A stretch of 64,000 bases of DNA from Gonocerus acuteangulatus (GCA_946811695.1 OX328125.1:41563153-41627152); one strand, 5' to 3'. Numbered from the stretch's first letter, positions 45,987 to 58,314 are shown. Numbers and translations are program-made. The notes: a model not told the origin generated them from the sequence alone.

Positions 45987-48900
45987 TTAAATTGTGTGAT
46001 ATATATGTATAGTTTGTAAATATTTAAATATCTGATTCAAATAATGGCTACCATCGGACAAGAGTTCTGTAAGGTCAGTGGGTATGTTTAATTGTTCTCT
46101 TCTTCGACAGTCTGTAAGTATATGTCTTATAGTTAGGAGTTGGTTACATTGTCTACATGTTGGTGCGTCTTGTCTTGTCATTAGGTGTCCGTGAGTAAGT
46201 AGAGAATGGCCAATTCGGAGTCGAGTTAGAACTACCTCTTCTCTCCGGTTTCCTCTTCTGCTGGATGGCCATTCTACCACTGTTTGTTTAATCTGTTGTA
46301 GTTTATTGTCGTTAGTGTTGTGCCATGCTGTCTGCCACTGAATAAGTATTTGGTTGCTATAATATGTCGTTAGGTCCTCGTAAGTTGTTTCACTTGTTGT
46401 TATGTTCTGTAGTGTGGTTGCCAATTTGGCTTGTATGTCAACGTCTGTGCTTTGTTTAAAGTCTACGTGCCCCGGTAGCCATACCAGTGTTACATGTTTG
46501 TTTAAATTTTGTAATCGAATAATTTCATTTAAAATTTTGGTTGCCAAAGGGTGTGCATTGAATGTATTATGTATCGTTTGTAGTGAGCTCAAAGAGTCTG
46601 TAAACAAAATCACTTTTTTCTTTTGAGTATCCTTTATATTGTACAAAGCTAACAACATTGCCTGCAACTCAGCAGAATATGAACTAGATACTGTTGCTAG
46701 TTTCTGTTTGAAAACCTTTCCTTCGATTATTGCAGCAGCACCAGTTCCTACCTCAGTCCGAGAGCCATCACTGAAAGAAAAGAGGCTGTCAGGGTTCCCA
46801 TTAAGTATTTCTTGGAAACATGATTTGTAAACGTGTCTTGATGTCTCGTCGGATTTTTTGTAGTTCGTCAATCTTGTGTCTATTGTTAAATTTCGTATTT
46901 GCCAAGGGGGTATTTCGAGTAATGTCTTCGTAAGTAATGATGTATTGGTAGTAGGTATGTCCTTGATGTATTCGTCATACCTGACAATGAGAGGTCTTGG
47001 TCTAGTACACTCTTGCATATATTTATTGTAGAAGGGGTTATTGAGGACCGTATTCGTGCAGGTGAAATTCAAACATTTATGTTTTAGGACGCACTTTATG
47101 CATAACGTCTTTCTTCTGTATGCTAATGGGAATTCCCCTGCTTCTACATAAATACTGCTTATTGGACTAGACCTGAACGCTCCCGTTGCCAGGCGAAGTC
47201 CTGTATTGTGGATAGGGTCTAACATTTTAAGAGCACTGTCGCGGGCCGATGAGTATGCTACACAGCCGTAGTCCAGTAATGACCTGGTATAGGCACGGTA
47301 AAACTTGAGCATAGAGCATTTGTCCGCTCCCCACTTAGTGTTGCTTAGAATTCTTAGTAGATTCAATGATCTCTTGCATCTAAGGACAAGATCTTTTAAG
47401 TGGGGAATCCAAGTTAGCTTCGTATCAAATGTCAGCCCTAAAATTTTGATGTTGTCGGTGTTATGTATAGTAGAGTTGTGTAAAACGAGGTTAGGATCTT
47501 CACAGCGTCTTTTATTTGTGAACACAATACATCTAGACTTTTCATTTGAAAACCTGAACCCTGTATTGTTCTCCCAATGCTGTAATTTCTCCAATGCTAG
47601 CTGTATTTTATTGCAGGCTGTTTCATAATTGCACGAGGCATGGTAAATTAATACATCGTCTGCAAATAAACAATAACTCACGTCCTGAGGTAGGAACTCA
47701 CAGACAGAGTTCATTGCTATATTGAAGAGCGTGGTACTGAGAACTCCCCCTTGTGGAACACCATTTTCTTGTAAGAACCCCTCAGATAATTCCGATCCAA
47801 TCCTGACCTGGAAGGATCTATTGTGCAGATAATTATATATAAACCTCAGCATGTTTCCCTGTATTCCCCATTCAGTTAATTTGGTTAGAATTAATCGCCT
47901 CCAAACTGTGTCATATGCCTTTTCCACATCTAAGGCTACAGCTACAACGAAATTCTTATTTAAAAATGCATTGAGAATGTCATTCTCTAGCCTGGTTAAG
48001 TGGTGTGTGGTAGAATGCTGTTTCCTGAAACCACATTGAAAAGGCGATAGTAGCTCAAATTTATCCAAAAACCACTGTAACCTTCTGGTAAGCATTTTCT
48101 CAAATAGTTTGCAGACACAGCTGGTCAAAGAAACAGGGCGAAAACTTGATGGGGAGGTTGCATCTTTCCCTTGTTTTAAAATAGGTATCACAATAGATTC
48201 CCTCCAAGAGTCAGGGTAGGTTCCGGATTCATAAATTGTATTGAAAATAGTTAGAAGAGCGCTAAGAGCACAGTCTGGTAAGTTCTTTAGCATTTGGTAA
48301 CATATTAGGTCTTTTCCTGGAGCAGTATTGGGTAAGTTAGTCAGTGCAAGTTTTAGTTCATGGTATGTAAATAAGTCGTTTAGAGGGTGGTTGTAATCGG
48401 TATTGATGAGTAAAGGTATAGTTTCTCTTGAGTCTTTGTACTGTTGAAACTCATCAGTGTAATTTTGGGAACTAGAAACTTTACTGAAATGTGAGCCCAG
48501 CAAATTACACATCAGAGGAACATCAGTTGTCAGTGAGTTGTTGTACTGTAGTGCAGTAATGGGTTGTTTGTATCTTCGGTGCAGTATTCTGTTTATTGTT
48601 GTCCATATTGTGTGTGCTGGAGTATTTACATTTAGTTCTGTTAAAAAGTCTTTCCAAGATTGACGTTTACTGCTCTTGATTACCCACTGTGCTCTAGCTT
48701 TCTTCTTTTTATAATTTATGAGATTAATTTCTGAAGGGTTCCTACGAAACAGTCGAAGTGCCCTTTTTCGTTCTAATACAGATTTTTTACACTCGTCATT
48801 CCACCAAGGAGCCGGGGTTTTACTGTATTTGGGAGCGGTCTTCGGTATAGTAATGTCTGCACAATTGATTACTAAATTATTAAATTGATTTATAGTAGCT

Positions 48901-49645
48901 ACACTCGATCGACTAATGGCTAGTGAAATTTCATCTTTAAATAATGGCCAATTTGCTTTGTGCACATTGTATCTGCTTGTAGTAGTAAAAGTAGGGCCAT
49001 TGTTTGACTGAACGGAAATGATTATCGGCGAATGATCACTGCCATAAAAATCGTCACAAACCTTCCATTCAAATTGAGTGTAGATGTCAGGAGTGCAGAC
49101 AGAAATATCTATGTGTGATAAAGTACCTGTTCGTGAGCAAAGATGTGTCGGTGAAGTCGTGTTAAGAGGTATTAGGTCAAATTTGTCCAGTACAGTTTGG
49201 ATTTGTAGTCCTCTAGTATTATATATCGGTGCGTGCCACATAGGACTGAGTGCGTTAACATCTGATAAAAGTAAGAGTGGAGTCGGAAGTTGTGTAAGTA
49301 AGTCTTCAAGGTCATGTGAGTCTATTGGCTCGCTTGGTGGAAGGTAGAGGAACACACTGACATACGAAATGGGGCGTACACTGTAACAGCTACTGCTTGA
49401 ACTCTAGTCTGTATTGGTATGATGCTGCTATGAATGGTATTTCTAACAGCAACACCACCTGAAGCTTTGCCTCCGAGAGAGTAATCTCTCCTGTACATAT
49501 TAAATCCTTGAAAAGAGGCTGGCTTGTTTGGGAGTAGATGGGTTTCTTGAAGGCCAATGATTTGAAATGATTCCTTACTTAACAAACATTTCAAGTCATC
49601 TACGTGCCTGTAAAAACCATTCATATTCCACTGAGCAACAGTCAT
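45987..49645 (-). pseudogene. LINE ORF2: endonuclease, RT, RNase H; one frameshift
   Basis: It is translated from ATG 49645 (MTVAQWNMNGF). The APE-type endonuclease shows NMNG, LQETHL, SDVNALSPMW, SHIDIS and GSDHSPI. A single-base loss near 49365 shifts the frame between its early and late motifs; from 49355 the frame runs 1122 codons with no stop. RT: ALDVEKAYDTVW (about residue 480 of that frame), GVPQGGVLS and catalytic LFADDVLIY (about 564). RNase H: FSFSDGSR (about 862), AELQAML, LFTDSLS, VDIQAKL. A C-terminal CRQCNQLLTIRHILTDC cluster (about 1065) binds nucleic acid. ORF2 makes the target-primed cDNA in this class. The single lesion implies recent activity. Confidence 0.92.
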
Positions 49646-49646
49646 G

Positions 49647-49890
49647 TTACTGCTTAGTTTTAGGTAAGGGTATTTTTTTTAAGTTTAAACCTTTTGTTGT
49701 TACAGACTCTTTTGTTTGTTTAGGTAGTTTAGTGTGTGTTTTAGTAGGATTACTAGGATTAGCTGACGTTTCCATACAGACCTGCCCGCTGATGTCGCCT
49801 GAGAATCCAGCAGCCTCTTCTCCCAAGCACTTCTTAGTAATGGTGCGACCTCGACTTCGTCTTCCTCTTCCTGCGTTCTTTGAACCATCG
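49647..49890 (-). pseudogene. LINE ORF1, C-terminal remnant
   Basis: The minus-strand frame GSKNAGRGRRSRGRTITKKC ... PKTKQ ends in TAA at 49647-49649, one base before the ORF2 ATG (TAACATG). It is basic at its start and Thr/Lys/Pro-rich at its end, as in the tails of ORF1 RNA-binding proteins. The upstream zinc-knuckle part is lost by 5' truncation. Confidence 0.75.
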
Positions 49891-50443
49891 TTAAATAATA
49901 TAGTAACAATAGTACGAGGTTACTAAGTTATTCGAGAGTATGTAAAAAATCAATTTTTTTTTCATGAAATTATGTATAACTGAATACCTTTTTGCCTTGT
50001 TGCAAAAGAAAATTTGGCCACAAGTATGTTTTATTGAAATATAATTAATTACTTTTTTGAACAAAAATTGAGCCATTTGTAATTAAAATAAATTGTATTC
50101 TAGATCATTATTATTTAAATTTTAACGTCCATTTATTATTAACAAAGAATTTTAGGACGGGTTATCTAGAGGTTATCACCCTTTTCTAGCCAGGATAGGA
50201 CTGATGCCTTTTCTTTTTTCAAAGAAAAGCCACGAGGAGAACCCACGACCCTAGGCACGGAGTGTTAAGCCTAGTACACACTGGGATACAATGTTGCGCA
50301 ACATTGTTGCAGAGCTTAATCTCGTCTGAATCTGGATTGTTGCGATTCTGCCGCGCAACATGTCCCCGTTTATCAGGCGTGTATTGCGAGTCTAGGTGAT
50401 ACAAGAATCTGAGTCCCGCTGGGTCGGGACTCTGTGATACATT

Positions 50444-51618
50444 GGGTGGTGTGATTAAAACGAAGTGTCTACCTAGTAGAGACTACGGTGTAGTTTTAGC
50501 TTCAACTCAGATTGATGTGATTAATGAAAGGCTACCACTCCGTAGTTACAACTACCCTAGATGAAGTGGTAGCTGGAAAACTGAAGCTACAACTACGGGG
50601 TAGATACAACTACCCTGTAGTAGTATCTACCTTCCATGCTGGAACGGGTCGACCCTTTCCTATCCATACAGGTTTTAATTCCTGTTTTTAGTAGTACTCT
50701 TCCTTGTCAGTCTCTGCTAGGCATATATTCATTCTTGTCCTTGAGCAGTAGTTAAGTTTTCCAAAATGTAAAACGATGCAAAAGATGAAAAAGTAACTGA
50801 TAAGAAACCTCTAGAAAGAGATTTGTTGTATAAAAAATTATATTGATTAAATAAACAAAATGAGTAATGTACAACTTGATTTATTATACAAATTATATTG
50901 AATCAAAGATACTAATTAATTAGGCGTTAGGCTTTCTGATAATTTTAAGATAAAAAGGCTAACATTTTATTTCGCTTTTCTTCTCCAAGAACGTTTGTTG
51001 CAACAGGTCAAGTTCCTCAAAATTTAAAGGGTCTTCAAGATTTTTAGCTATATTATATGCAGTACAGCATAGCTCATTACTAGTTTTGGTATTCTTTCAA
51101 GTGATACATTTACACAATTACCAAGAATTGAGAACCTTTGTTTCAGTAGCCTAAAAACACGTTCTATATCCACAGCCCCCCCCCCCCCCCGAAATTTAAT
51201 TTCATCTAATCGGTAATCATGCGTCAAAAATGAATTTAATAATATCACTTATTCCAGAAAGAATAAATTTGTTTGGGTGTAAAATAACCCCAAACTCCGC
51301 GTTAGCCAAAAATTATTTCCTATATACGTGCCGGCACCAAAGTAATAATTAAAATAGTAATAATCCTGATCTTAAAGAATAGCTGACAAAATTGAAGTCT
51401 GCTCCTCCTGAGACTTCAAGAAAATGAAGATGTAACAACACCTAGGTAGTTGTGGCTTCTCTTTTATCACATCAAGAATGAAGTTGTAACTACCTCTCCG
51501 GGAAATCCGAGATATATCTACAGGGGGTAGTTGTAGGACCGGTTTAATCACAACAAAGGTAGTTACAACTTCAAAATATTGAAGTGGTAGCATTAACTCC
51601 GTTTTAATCACACCACCC
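50444..51618. mobile_element. Inner TIR element with Harbinger transposase remnant
   Basis: The ends GGGTGGTGTGATTAAAACG and its exact reverse complement (51600-51618) are 19-bp perfect TIRs, with ATT on both sides. Subterminal GTAGTTACAACT/GGTAGTTGTA-type repeats occur at both ends (50540-50640, 51440-51590). It sits inside the element at 50268-52947. ATT is not the usual TWA target, so the boundary may be off by a base. Confidence 0.75.
51048..51330 (-). pseudogene. PIF/Harbinger transposase C-terminal fragment
   Basis: The minus strand gives VDIERVFRLLKQRFSILGN and LERIPKLVMSYAVLHII. These match the last conserved block of Harbinger nucleases (hERaFG.LK.RFR.L ... i..aavLHNi), including the third acidic residue Glu. 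An impure run of C at 51177-51190 encodes a Gly stretch and may have caused a shift. Upstream motifs are eroded. Confidence 0.78.
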
Positions 51619-53003
51619 ATTGTCGCGCAACAATGGGAGTGTGGACGTGATCCGGAACATTCTCCAATCCACAGTCAGCCCCCGACAGTTCCCCCGTACG
51701 GACTTAAATTTAATTATTTCGAAATGTGGACGTCAGAATTAACAATATACTTAACATTACAAGTGTGGACGTGTTCCGGAGCAGCCCCAAGTCTAGAATC
51801 AGCCGCCGGCAGCTCCCCGCACGGAATTTTAGTTCAATTTCACACAATATGTAGACGACTGAATTGACAATAAAGTTAATAGAGTACTTACAAATGAACA
51901 TGTTGCTCTGATTATTATTTAATACCATATGTATCCAACTTTAAATCAAAATAATATATATTTTAGTTATTATTAAAAAATAAAAGAGAGATAACGCTAA
52001 AAATATATTTTTATTCGTATATATCGTCGATAAAACGCAAAGTATCGAATGTGAACAAATGCATCTTTCATTTTCAATCTTTACTAATTTCTGCTGAACT
52101 TATGCACGGCAAACTCTTGAATCTTAGTTCACTGTATGAAAGGGAAAATATTCCACTGTCAAAAGGTCAAATCTGCCGAATATTTGACTGTCCAAAAAAA
52201 AGTTATGAATAAACGCTTTTCCACTCTGAAAAGTTGTGATTTTCACATTCGATACTTTGCATTTGTAACGACGATATTATCATGGGTGTACATACGTAAG
52301 GGGGCTTCACTTAGTTTAGACAAAATAATGTTTATTGGGTGTAAGAGCGTTTTAGTTGGTTAACTATTTCAAGTTCTAAATTGTTGGTGTTCCATACCTC
52401 CTAAATGCTTCCAGCCCCTCCAAATGCTCCCAGCCGCTCGAAATTATTTATTATATAAGCCCGTGATTTTATGATCTTGGTAAACAATAAGTTTTCGTTG
52501 CTTTAATTGCCTCACACACTTCTAGAACAAATACAGATAAACTTTGCTTGGAAAATCTAAAACTATACATAAGACTTTTTAACAATTCTTCACTTGCAAG
52601 GAACCCTAAAGTAGTAGCAAGTTTTACGGTAGGAGAAATTTAATTTCAAAAATTTGTATCTTTTTTTAAACACCCTTGGTCCAACCATTTGCAAAAGATT
52701 CTCAAAATCGTGAGGCCTAATTCTTATAAAGTTGACAAAGCAACACCTTCTTGGTTTTTTTCATATTTCGATTTTTATTAACAGTAACAACGATAGAGAG
52801 AAATGTTCGAGGGAACTGGCTATCTAGTGTGGACGGGATTCATTGTTGCGGGACAGCCCCGAAACTGACGCGCAACATTGTTGCGGGACAGCGCCCTGTG
52901 TCCCACAACAATGTTGCGCAACTTTGAGTCTCAGTGTCAACTAGGCTTTAAGTGCTCACGCCTTATCACTCACGGCCACCGGGCCGCCAATTATTCTAGA
53001 TCA

Positions 53004-53870
53004 AAGCTTTGATAAGTTTTGGATGTCATTGCACACTTAGCTACAACCTCTACGCAACTATGTGTAGAAGCCTGCGCAACAGCAATGAAAATACAGCTGC
53101 TATCACTGTCTTTAACTGACGTGTGCCGTAAAGCGCTAACTCTTTTTCAGTCTAACTTACCTTTATCAGCTAGGAATCCTTATTTCCAGAAACTTTTACA
53201 ACGGCAGAAGGATTCTAGGGCACAAAAAAGTAGCTTTAATTTGATATATAACAGTCGAATATGTACGTATTAGTGTAAGAAAATAATATCCGTTTACACC
53301 AGACTGCGATGAGGTTGTGGCTATTTGTGCCATAATAACCAAAACTTTTCAAGCCGTATAAAACGATTTCTTCCTACAGGAATACAATTATCTTCAAAAA
53401 ATAATTAATAATATTTCAATTAAACATACGTGCGGCCAAATTTTCACATGCAGCCTGGCAATAGCGAATTCAGAATTTCATAAAAAAAAATAGATTTTAA
53501 TTATACACTTTATAAATGTAGTAATCTCGCAGCCGGATCTTAGACTACAATATCTAATTATTAAATTGAAATCAACTAAGTAAATTATATTTACATTATA
53601 ACGGTCCATTACCTAAGATATAAATGAAATAATATTATCCTCCTCTCATTGTGTTTTTGTTTAGAGTAATTCTAGATTGTGTCAATCAGGATTTTTAAAG
53701 TGTACCAGTATAGTGTTTATTTCAGAACTAACGTCATGTCAGCTGCTCGTAAAAGTCATAAGCGACGTTCATATTACTTAAAGTTGTAAATTAGCAATAC
53801 ATAATTCATGGAAATGATGCAGTTAATTTAATTCGGTATCGTTATTTACCGTATTTTATAACTGTCTTAC
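53004..53870. other. Intron just downstream of the 95-nt CaMKII exon
   Basis: An open frame at 53019-53273 (84 codons, plus) has no recognisable motif. No other features. Confidence 0.45.
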
Positions 53871-53965
53871 CTCTTGCCGATAACTTCTTCGTGTTGATAA
53901 TCTTAGCAGCAAATTCATGGCCAGTACACTTCTGGACGCAACGCCTCACAACGGAGAAGGCTCCC
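53871..53965 (-). CDS. CaMKII: CaMKII kinase-domain exon (ATP loop end and catalytic Lys), 95 nt
   Basis: Minus-strand coding exon upstream of the one at 4592-4651. After one base that completes a Lys codon it reads [18 protein letters not shown], then [13 protein letters not shown], and ends in one G. It holds the end of the glycine-rich loop (GAFSVV) and the ATP-anchoring lysine (AAK). Borders are a TTTCAG acceptor above 53965 and a GTAAGAC donor below 53871. The 95-nt length and phase fit the known CaMKII exon structure, and the terminal G joins the AT of the next exon to make Asp. The residues QKCTGHEF differ slightly from the usual QKSTG(L/F)EF, but the frame is intact and no stop is seen, so I take it as functional. 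The first exon (start codon, ...LKEELGK) was not recognised between 53966 and 64000. Confidence 0.94.
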
Positions 53966-56030
53966 CTGAAACATTCATTGTTTACTTAATCCACAGTAAT
54001 AAGTATAATAAATACTGTAGAAAAATAATAAGGGGTATAAGGGGTATTCATCGTCAACAAGCTTCGTTGGCACTTCCAAAGCGAATTGATCCTTTTCTTT
54101 GTAAAGAGGCTTAAAAAAAAGTGATACGTATATAAAGTGTAATATGTCAGGAATATGCTAATTATGCTATTCATGCTGAATATGCTAATTAGGGACGTTA
54201 ATTAGCCCCTGTTTGAAATAATTAGGGGATTATTTAGGAGATAATTATTCTTAATATGCGGGATTATTTGAAATTACCTTCAATGAGTGATTATTGAAAA
54301 TTACCTTCAATAAATTATACCCCCCTGAGAAATAAAGAAAACTTTAATTTTAAACATTTTTACTAAGTACATAACATTAATATTTGTACCAGTACATGAA
54401 GACATTGAACCGAGCATCGATGTATTATTATAAAATATGCATCGTCAATAAAATAAATAAAAAAAAAATTTTACTAGTTTTTTAAATAAAACTGCCCGAA
54501 AAGTTTCACATCTACTGATGCTTCTCCTGGGGCACTAAGTAGGAATAACTAGGTATAGAACCTAATTTTACGCTACAATGGGCAAGTGCAAACTGAGTGC
54601 CGACGTAGGGAATCTTGCAAGAACTGCCACTACACTTTAAGACCTAACGTGACTTATCAAAACATTATTAAACGAGAATTGTCACGAGAAAATACGAACT
54701 CATTAGTAAGGCTCTTGGAGTGAGGCAGACAAGAACAAAGTAAGACTGATCAATGAGACAGTACACGAGTAAGACAAAGCAAGAGAAGAACTCGCAGAGA
54801 AGTCGTACTGACTCGACTCCGTCGATTGGTCACACACAGATTACATACGGGCACACGATGCCAAAACAAAACAGACCATTATGTGATCTTTACAACCAAT
54901 AACTAACATTGACATATATTGATAAACTGCAGAATACGAGAACAATTGGATTTACCTTTTGACTTGACTGAACTTCTAACAGATGGTAGGTAGCCATCAT
55001 ATTACAACAATATTGAAACATTAACATGTACTGTATTTAATTATATTTGCAAACACTTAATATATTTTAGATTTTATTGTATCTTTATTTACATATATTT
55101 TTCATTTTTTTGGGGTTTTAGCATTCTATAGTTATTATTTTTTTATTTGTCAGTTATAAATTATTTATTTATTTTTATTCACTATGTTTAACCATTGTAA
55201 GAAGTAGATAAAAAAAGATCATTGTACATTATAAATCATTATTGTTACTTGTTGCTTTTATGTCATTTAACTTGCATTTATATGTATAGTACTCTTAAAA
55301 ATAAAATCTAAACGCGTAAAAATGTACAAAAACCAAAACAATAACACAATCGAATTATAAATAGCCGTAATTCAAGGACAATACATTTAGTAACTGGAAT
55401 TTTGTTTTCGCATCTAAAAATACTTTGTCAATGTGCATCTGAACCATCCAATTTGGCAAAGGTACAGAGGACAGGTCGTTTACCAGTCCTGCTTTCACAA
55501 AGAGCTGTATTAAAATTATTGTGCTTTATCGAAAAGAAATTTGGTGTTTTTGAGCTATTCAAGTACAACAAAATTTCCACTAAATTTCCCAATAAAACAA
55601 TTACTACATGGATCGATTAATTCAACTTAATGAAACTGACATGTAAATGCAATAACAGTCCCTTTAATATCAAACTATAATATATATAAAACATGAGTCA
55701 ATCCATTTTAAATGGTCGAGTAAAAAATAATCTGGTTGCTTGACCATTTTAGAAAAAATTGATATTTTTACCAACACATGAAATCAGTAGTTCAAAACAA
55801 TTTTTAAATTTTTTTTAGATTCAACCGTTTGAAAATGGCAGCCATCTTTGTTTCACCGAGCATGCTGATTTTTGAGTTCATAAGCTTTTACGGAAAACTC
55901 ATTTTTCAGAATTGGTAAGTCATAGACTAATAATTATTGTTATTATAATATTTATTTATCGCACCGCATCTTTGGCGAAGTGCATTTTTTCGATTCCTTT
56001 CAGTAGAGGGCGATGTAAAATGTGTTAATT
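53966..56030 (-). other. CaMKII upstream intron, proximal part
   Basis: AT-rich with short repeats of TATGCTAATTA near 54150-54190. No first exon or promoter was recognised. Confidence 0.45.
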
Positions 56031-56040
56031 AGAACAACAT

Positions 56041-57276
56041 GACAATGACTAAATTTAAAAAAGCTGACGTGTCATCTCAGTTATTACAGAGCGACTTTTA
56101 ACAACTTGACCGGAAGTAATCAAAATACACCAATAATATACACAGATGGGTCCAAAACTGAGAGCGGAGTGGGCGCAGCAGCTGTTTTAGGAGAGAACAT
56201 ATTTCATATCAGCCTGCCATTAGACACAAGCATATATATAGCAGAGCTGCACGGCATACTTTTGGGCCTATCCAACGTACGGACTACAATACCACCTATA
56301 ATACTATGTTCAGATTCATTAAGTTGTTTACTCTCCCTATGCAACATCTACAACACCAACCCAATCATCATCAAAATTGTACAAGAACTACTGAGACTAA
56401 AGGACCAACACACAATGGTAACAATGGTACGGGTTCCTGGTCATGAGAACATCGGACAGTCTACATTAGCGGATGAACATGCAAAACTTGCTACTAGAAG
56501 ACAACCGAACGACCAGCACTTACTTACAGTTCAAGACCTACAAATAACAATAACAGAAGCTGTCCTGAACAGGTGGCATGCAATGTGGTATACCACTCAA
56601 GATAACCACATAAGGGAAATAAAGAGCAATATACGACCATTCACGTCAAGCGAACAGAGTACAAGACGTGACGAAGTTGTACTTACAAGACTGAGAATCG
56701 GACATACACGCCTCACTCACTCACACCTATTTACGAAACAAGACAAGCCAAGGTGTGAAGCATGTAACGCTCGTTTGACTGTGAAACATCTACTAACAGA
56801 CTGCATGAAAAGAAACAACCTACAGGCACCTCATGACCTTAGCGAGCTGTTAGCAGATAGGAGCCTATATATTGATACCATACTGACATACTTAAAGACC
56901 ACGAATACATACAACGAAGTATAACTGTATTACAAATAACGCACAATTAAAATCAAAGACAAAATTTCTGATCTCAAAATAATTTTAGAGCAATTTGTCT
57001 ATATTTTTGTGTCTTTGTTTTCTTTAGGTTAGATCCTACTTATTATTTTATAAATTTTTATTATGATTTCAATTATACCATTATTTTATTACTTATTATT
57101 TGCTACTTATTTTGTTTTGTATACATATATAAATGTATATATTTCTTTTTTATAAATATGAACGATCAATGTTAATTATGAATGTAAATTTGAAAGTTTT
57201 TCCTTATTATTTTTATTTTTATTATTAATTTTCTTTGAGCAGATCACCCCTGTTGCGAAGCTCCTCAAGCAAATTA
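56041..57276 (+). mobile_element. 5'-truncated I-type LINE copy with target duplication
   Basis: It is flanked by AATTAGAACAACAT (56027-56040 and 57277-57290, 14 bp). It contains only the end of ORF2 and about 350 bp of AT-rich 3' UTR ending GCTCCTCAAGCAAATTAAATT. 5' truncation with a duplication is the signature of LINE insertion. The protein is related to but clearly different from the LINE at 45713-49891, so it belongs to another family. Confidence 0.9.
56106..56924 (+). CDS. LINE ORF2 C-terminal part: RNase H and CCHC cluster
   Basis: An uninterrupted 272-codon frame, open from about 56050. RNase H motifs IIYTDGSK, IAELHGIL, LCSDSLSC and LADEHAKL keep the four acidic residues. Then RRDEVVLTRLRIGHTRLTH and a CEACNARLTVKHLLTDC cluster follow near the end. 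It has no start of its own, since truncation removed the endonuclease and RT. The lack of stops points to a young insertion. It is not expected to be translated from this place. Confidence 0.9.
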   Translation: MTGSNQNTPIIYTDGSKTESGVGAAAVLGENIFHISLPLDTSIYIAELHGILLGLSNVRTTIPPIILCSDSLSCLLSLCNIYNTNPIIIKIVQELLRLKDQHTMVTMVRVPGHENIGQSTLADEHAKLATRRQPNDQHLLTVQDLQITITEAVLNRWHAMWYTTQDNHIREIKSNIRPFTSSEQSTRRDEVVLTRLRIGHTRLTHSHLFTKQDKPRCEACNARLTVKHLLTDCMKRNNLQAPHDLSELLADRSLYIDTILTYLKTTNTYNEV

Positions 57277-57290
57277 AATTAGAACAACAT

Positions 57291-58314
57291 TGTTTTCCTT
57301 ACAGACGGCTCTATCTTTTATGTCTTTTTTACTTTTTGAATATTTTCAAGTCCAATACTTGAAAACTGCCATTGATAGCAACTGTTTTTATTTCTCAAAA
57401 GGCCGCTTCTGAGGGTATTTTTTTAGGTTAAGGGGATGTACCTCAAAGTTGATTTTTGGTATGACAATAGACCTAACTAAGTAGGTTGTATTTAAGGATT
57501 CTTAACCCTGATATTTGCTACGATATTCTTTTATAAATTTTTAAACTTTAAATTTTTTGACTAGTTTAGGCTTTAATATCCGTGGTGGGGGCCTTGCAGA
57601 AAAAACGGAACACACAAGAATTTGATAAATAAATAACACCTAATTTTTAAAGTTTTCGCTTTAAAAACATGTAAGAACAAATTATGGGGAAGCTGGGATG
57701 TTAAACTGAAAGCACTTTAAGTTCAATAATATTTCTGAGGGTTTTATCAAAAATACTTTTCACCATTTGAAGATCATCAGGGATCCAATCAGAGGAAAGG
57801 AAATTAGGGCATTCTGCTAATATCCGCTAAGAAAGTCCCTTCCTTCCGCTATTTCAGCTTTATAATCGGAAGAAAATAGCTAATTCTTGGTAGCGTAGAT
57901 TTGGATTATTAATATTATAAGAGTATAATAATTATGAAAATAATATATTTTATTGCTTAAGTTTCACAACTTATATACAAGAGTTACAGCTGTATTAATA
58001 ATACAAAAGTATAACTTACTTCAAACAAAACAAGAATCTATTGAAATGATGGTTTATACATATAAACTTACATAAAAGATCTAATATGTAGAATAAGAAA
58101 GAAAAATAAATAAACAAATCTAAGGATATGTGAAGGTAGAAAACTATTATATATTTGTAATATAACCTACAAGATTTTTATCCTAATCTGTTATAAATTT
58201 CTGAAGCTTAAAAATATTTTTACACATCATAGCATTAAGGAAGTCCTAATCTATGGCCTATAGCTATAGAAGCATTTCTACTATTAGTGGATTTGCTGTG
58301 ATGTATTTATCTAT
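57291..58314. other. AT-rich intron, no gene recognised
   Basis: Nothing identified. Confidence 0.4.

Larger units (their letters stand above)
45713..49891 (-). mobile_element. Nearly intact I-superfamily LINE, 5'-truncated in ORF1
   Basis: A minus-strand non-LTR retrotransposon. It keeps the last about 80 codons of ORF1, a whole ORF2 (endonuclease, RT, RNase H, Cys-His cluster), about 270 bp of 3' UTR and a TAAATAAATAAAT tail. A plausible target duplication TAAATAAT occurs at 45705-45712 and 49892-49899, though it is low in complexity. RNase H plus a terminal CCHC cluster points to the I superfamily. It is in the same orientation as CaMKII. Confidence 0.9.
50268..52947. mobile_element. PIF/Harbinger-like DNA transposon in the S2 SINE
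   Basis: The TIRs AGCCTAGTACACACTGGGAT... and (reversed) AGCCTAGTTGACACTGAGAC... are both followed by GTTGCGCAACATTGTTG. The TTA target duplication (50265-50267, 52948-52950) is checked against the uninterrupted SINE at 34318-34335. TTA is the typical PIF/Harbinger target. The right half holds two near-copies of GTGTGGACGTG.TCCGGA (51639, 51761). It carries a second TIR element inside. Confidence 0.82.
50108..52992 (-). repeat. SINE family S2 split by a DNA transposon
   Basis: 50108-50267 is the 3' part (TTTAAATTTTAACGTCC, CTTTTCTAGCCAGGATAGG) and 52948-52992 the tRNA-like 5' part (CTCACGGCCACCGGGC). An 11-bp target duplication ATTCTAGATCA flanks the whole at 50097-50107 and 52993-53003. With the insertion left out, the two parts match the intact copy at 34150-34362. 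Confidence 0.88.
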
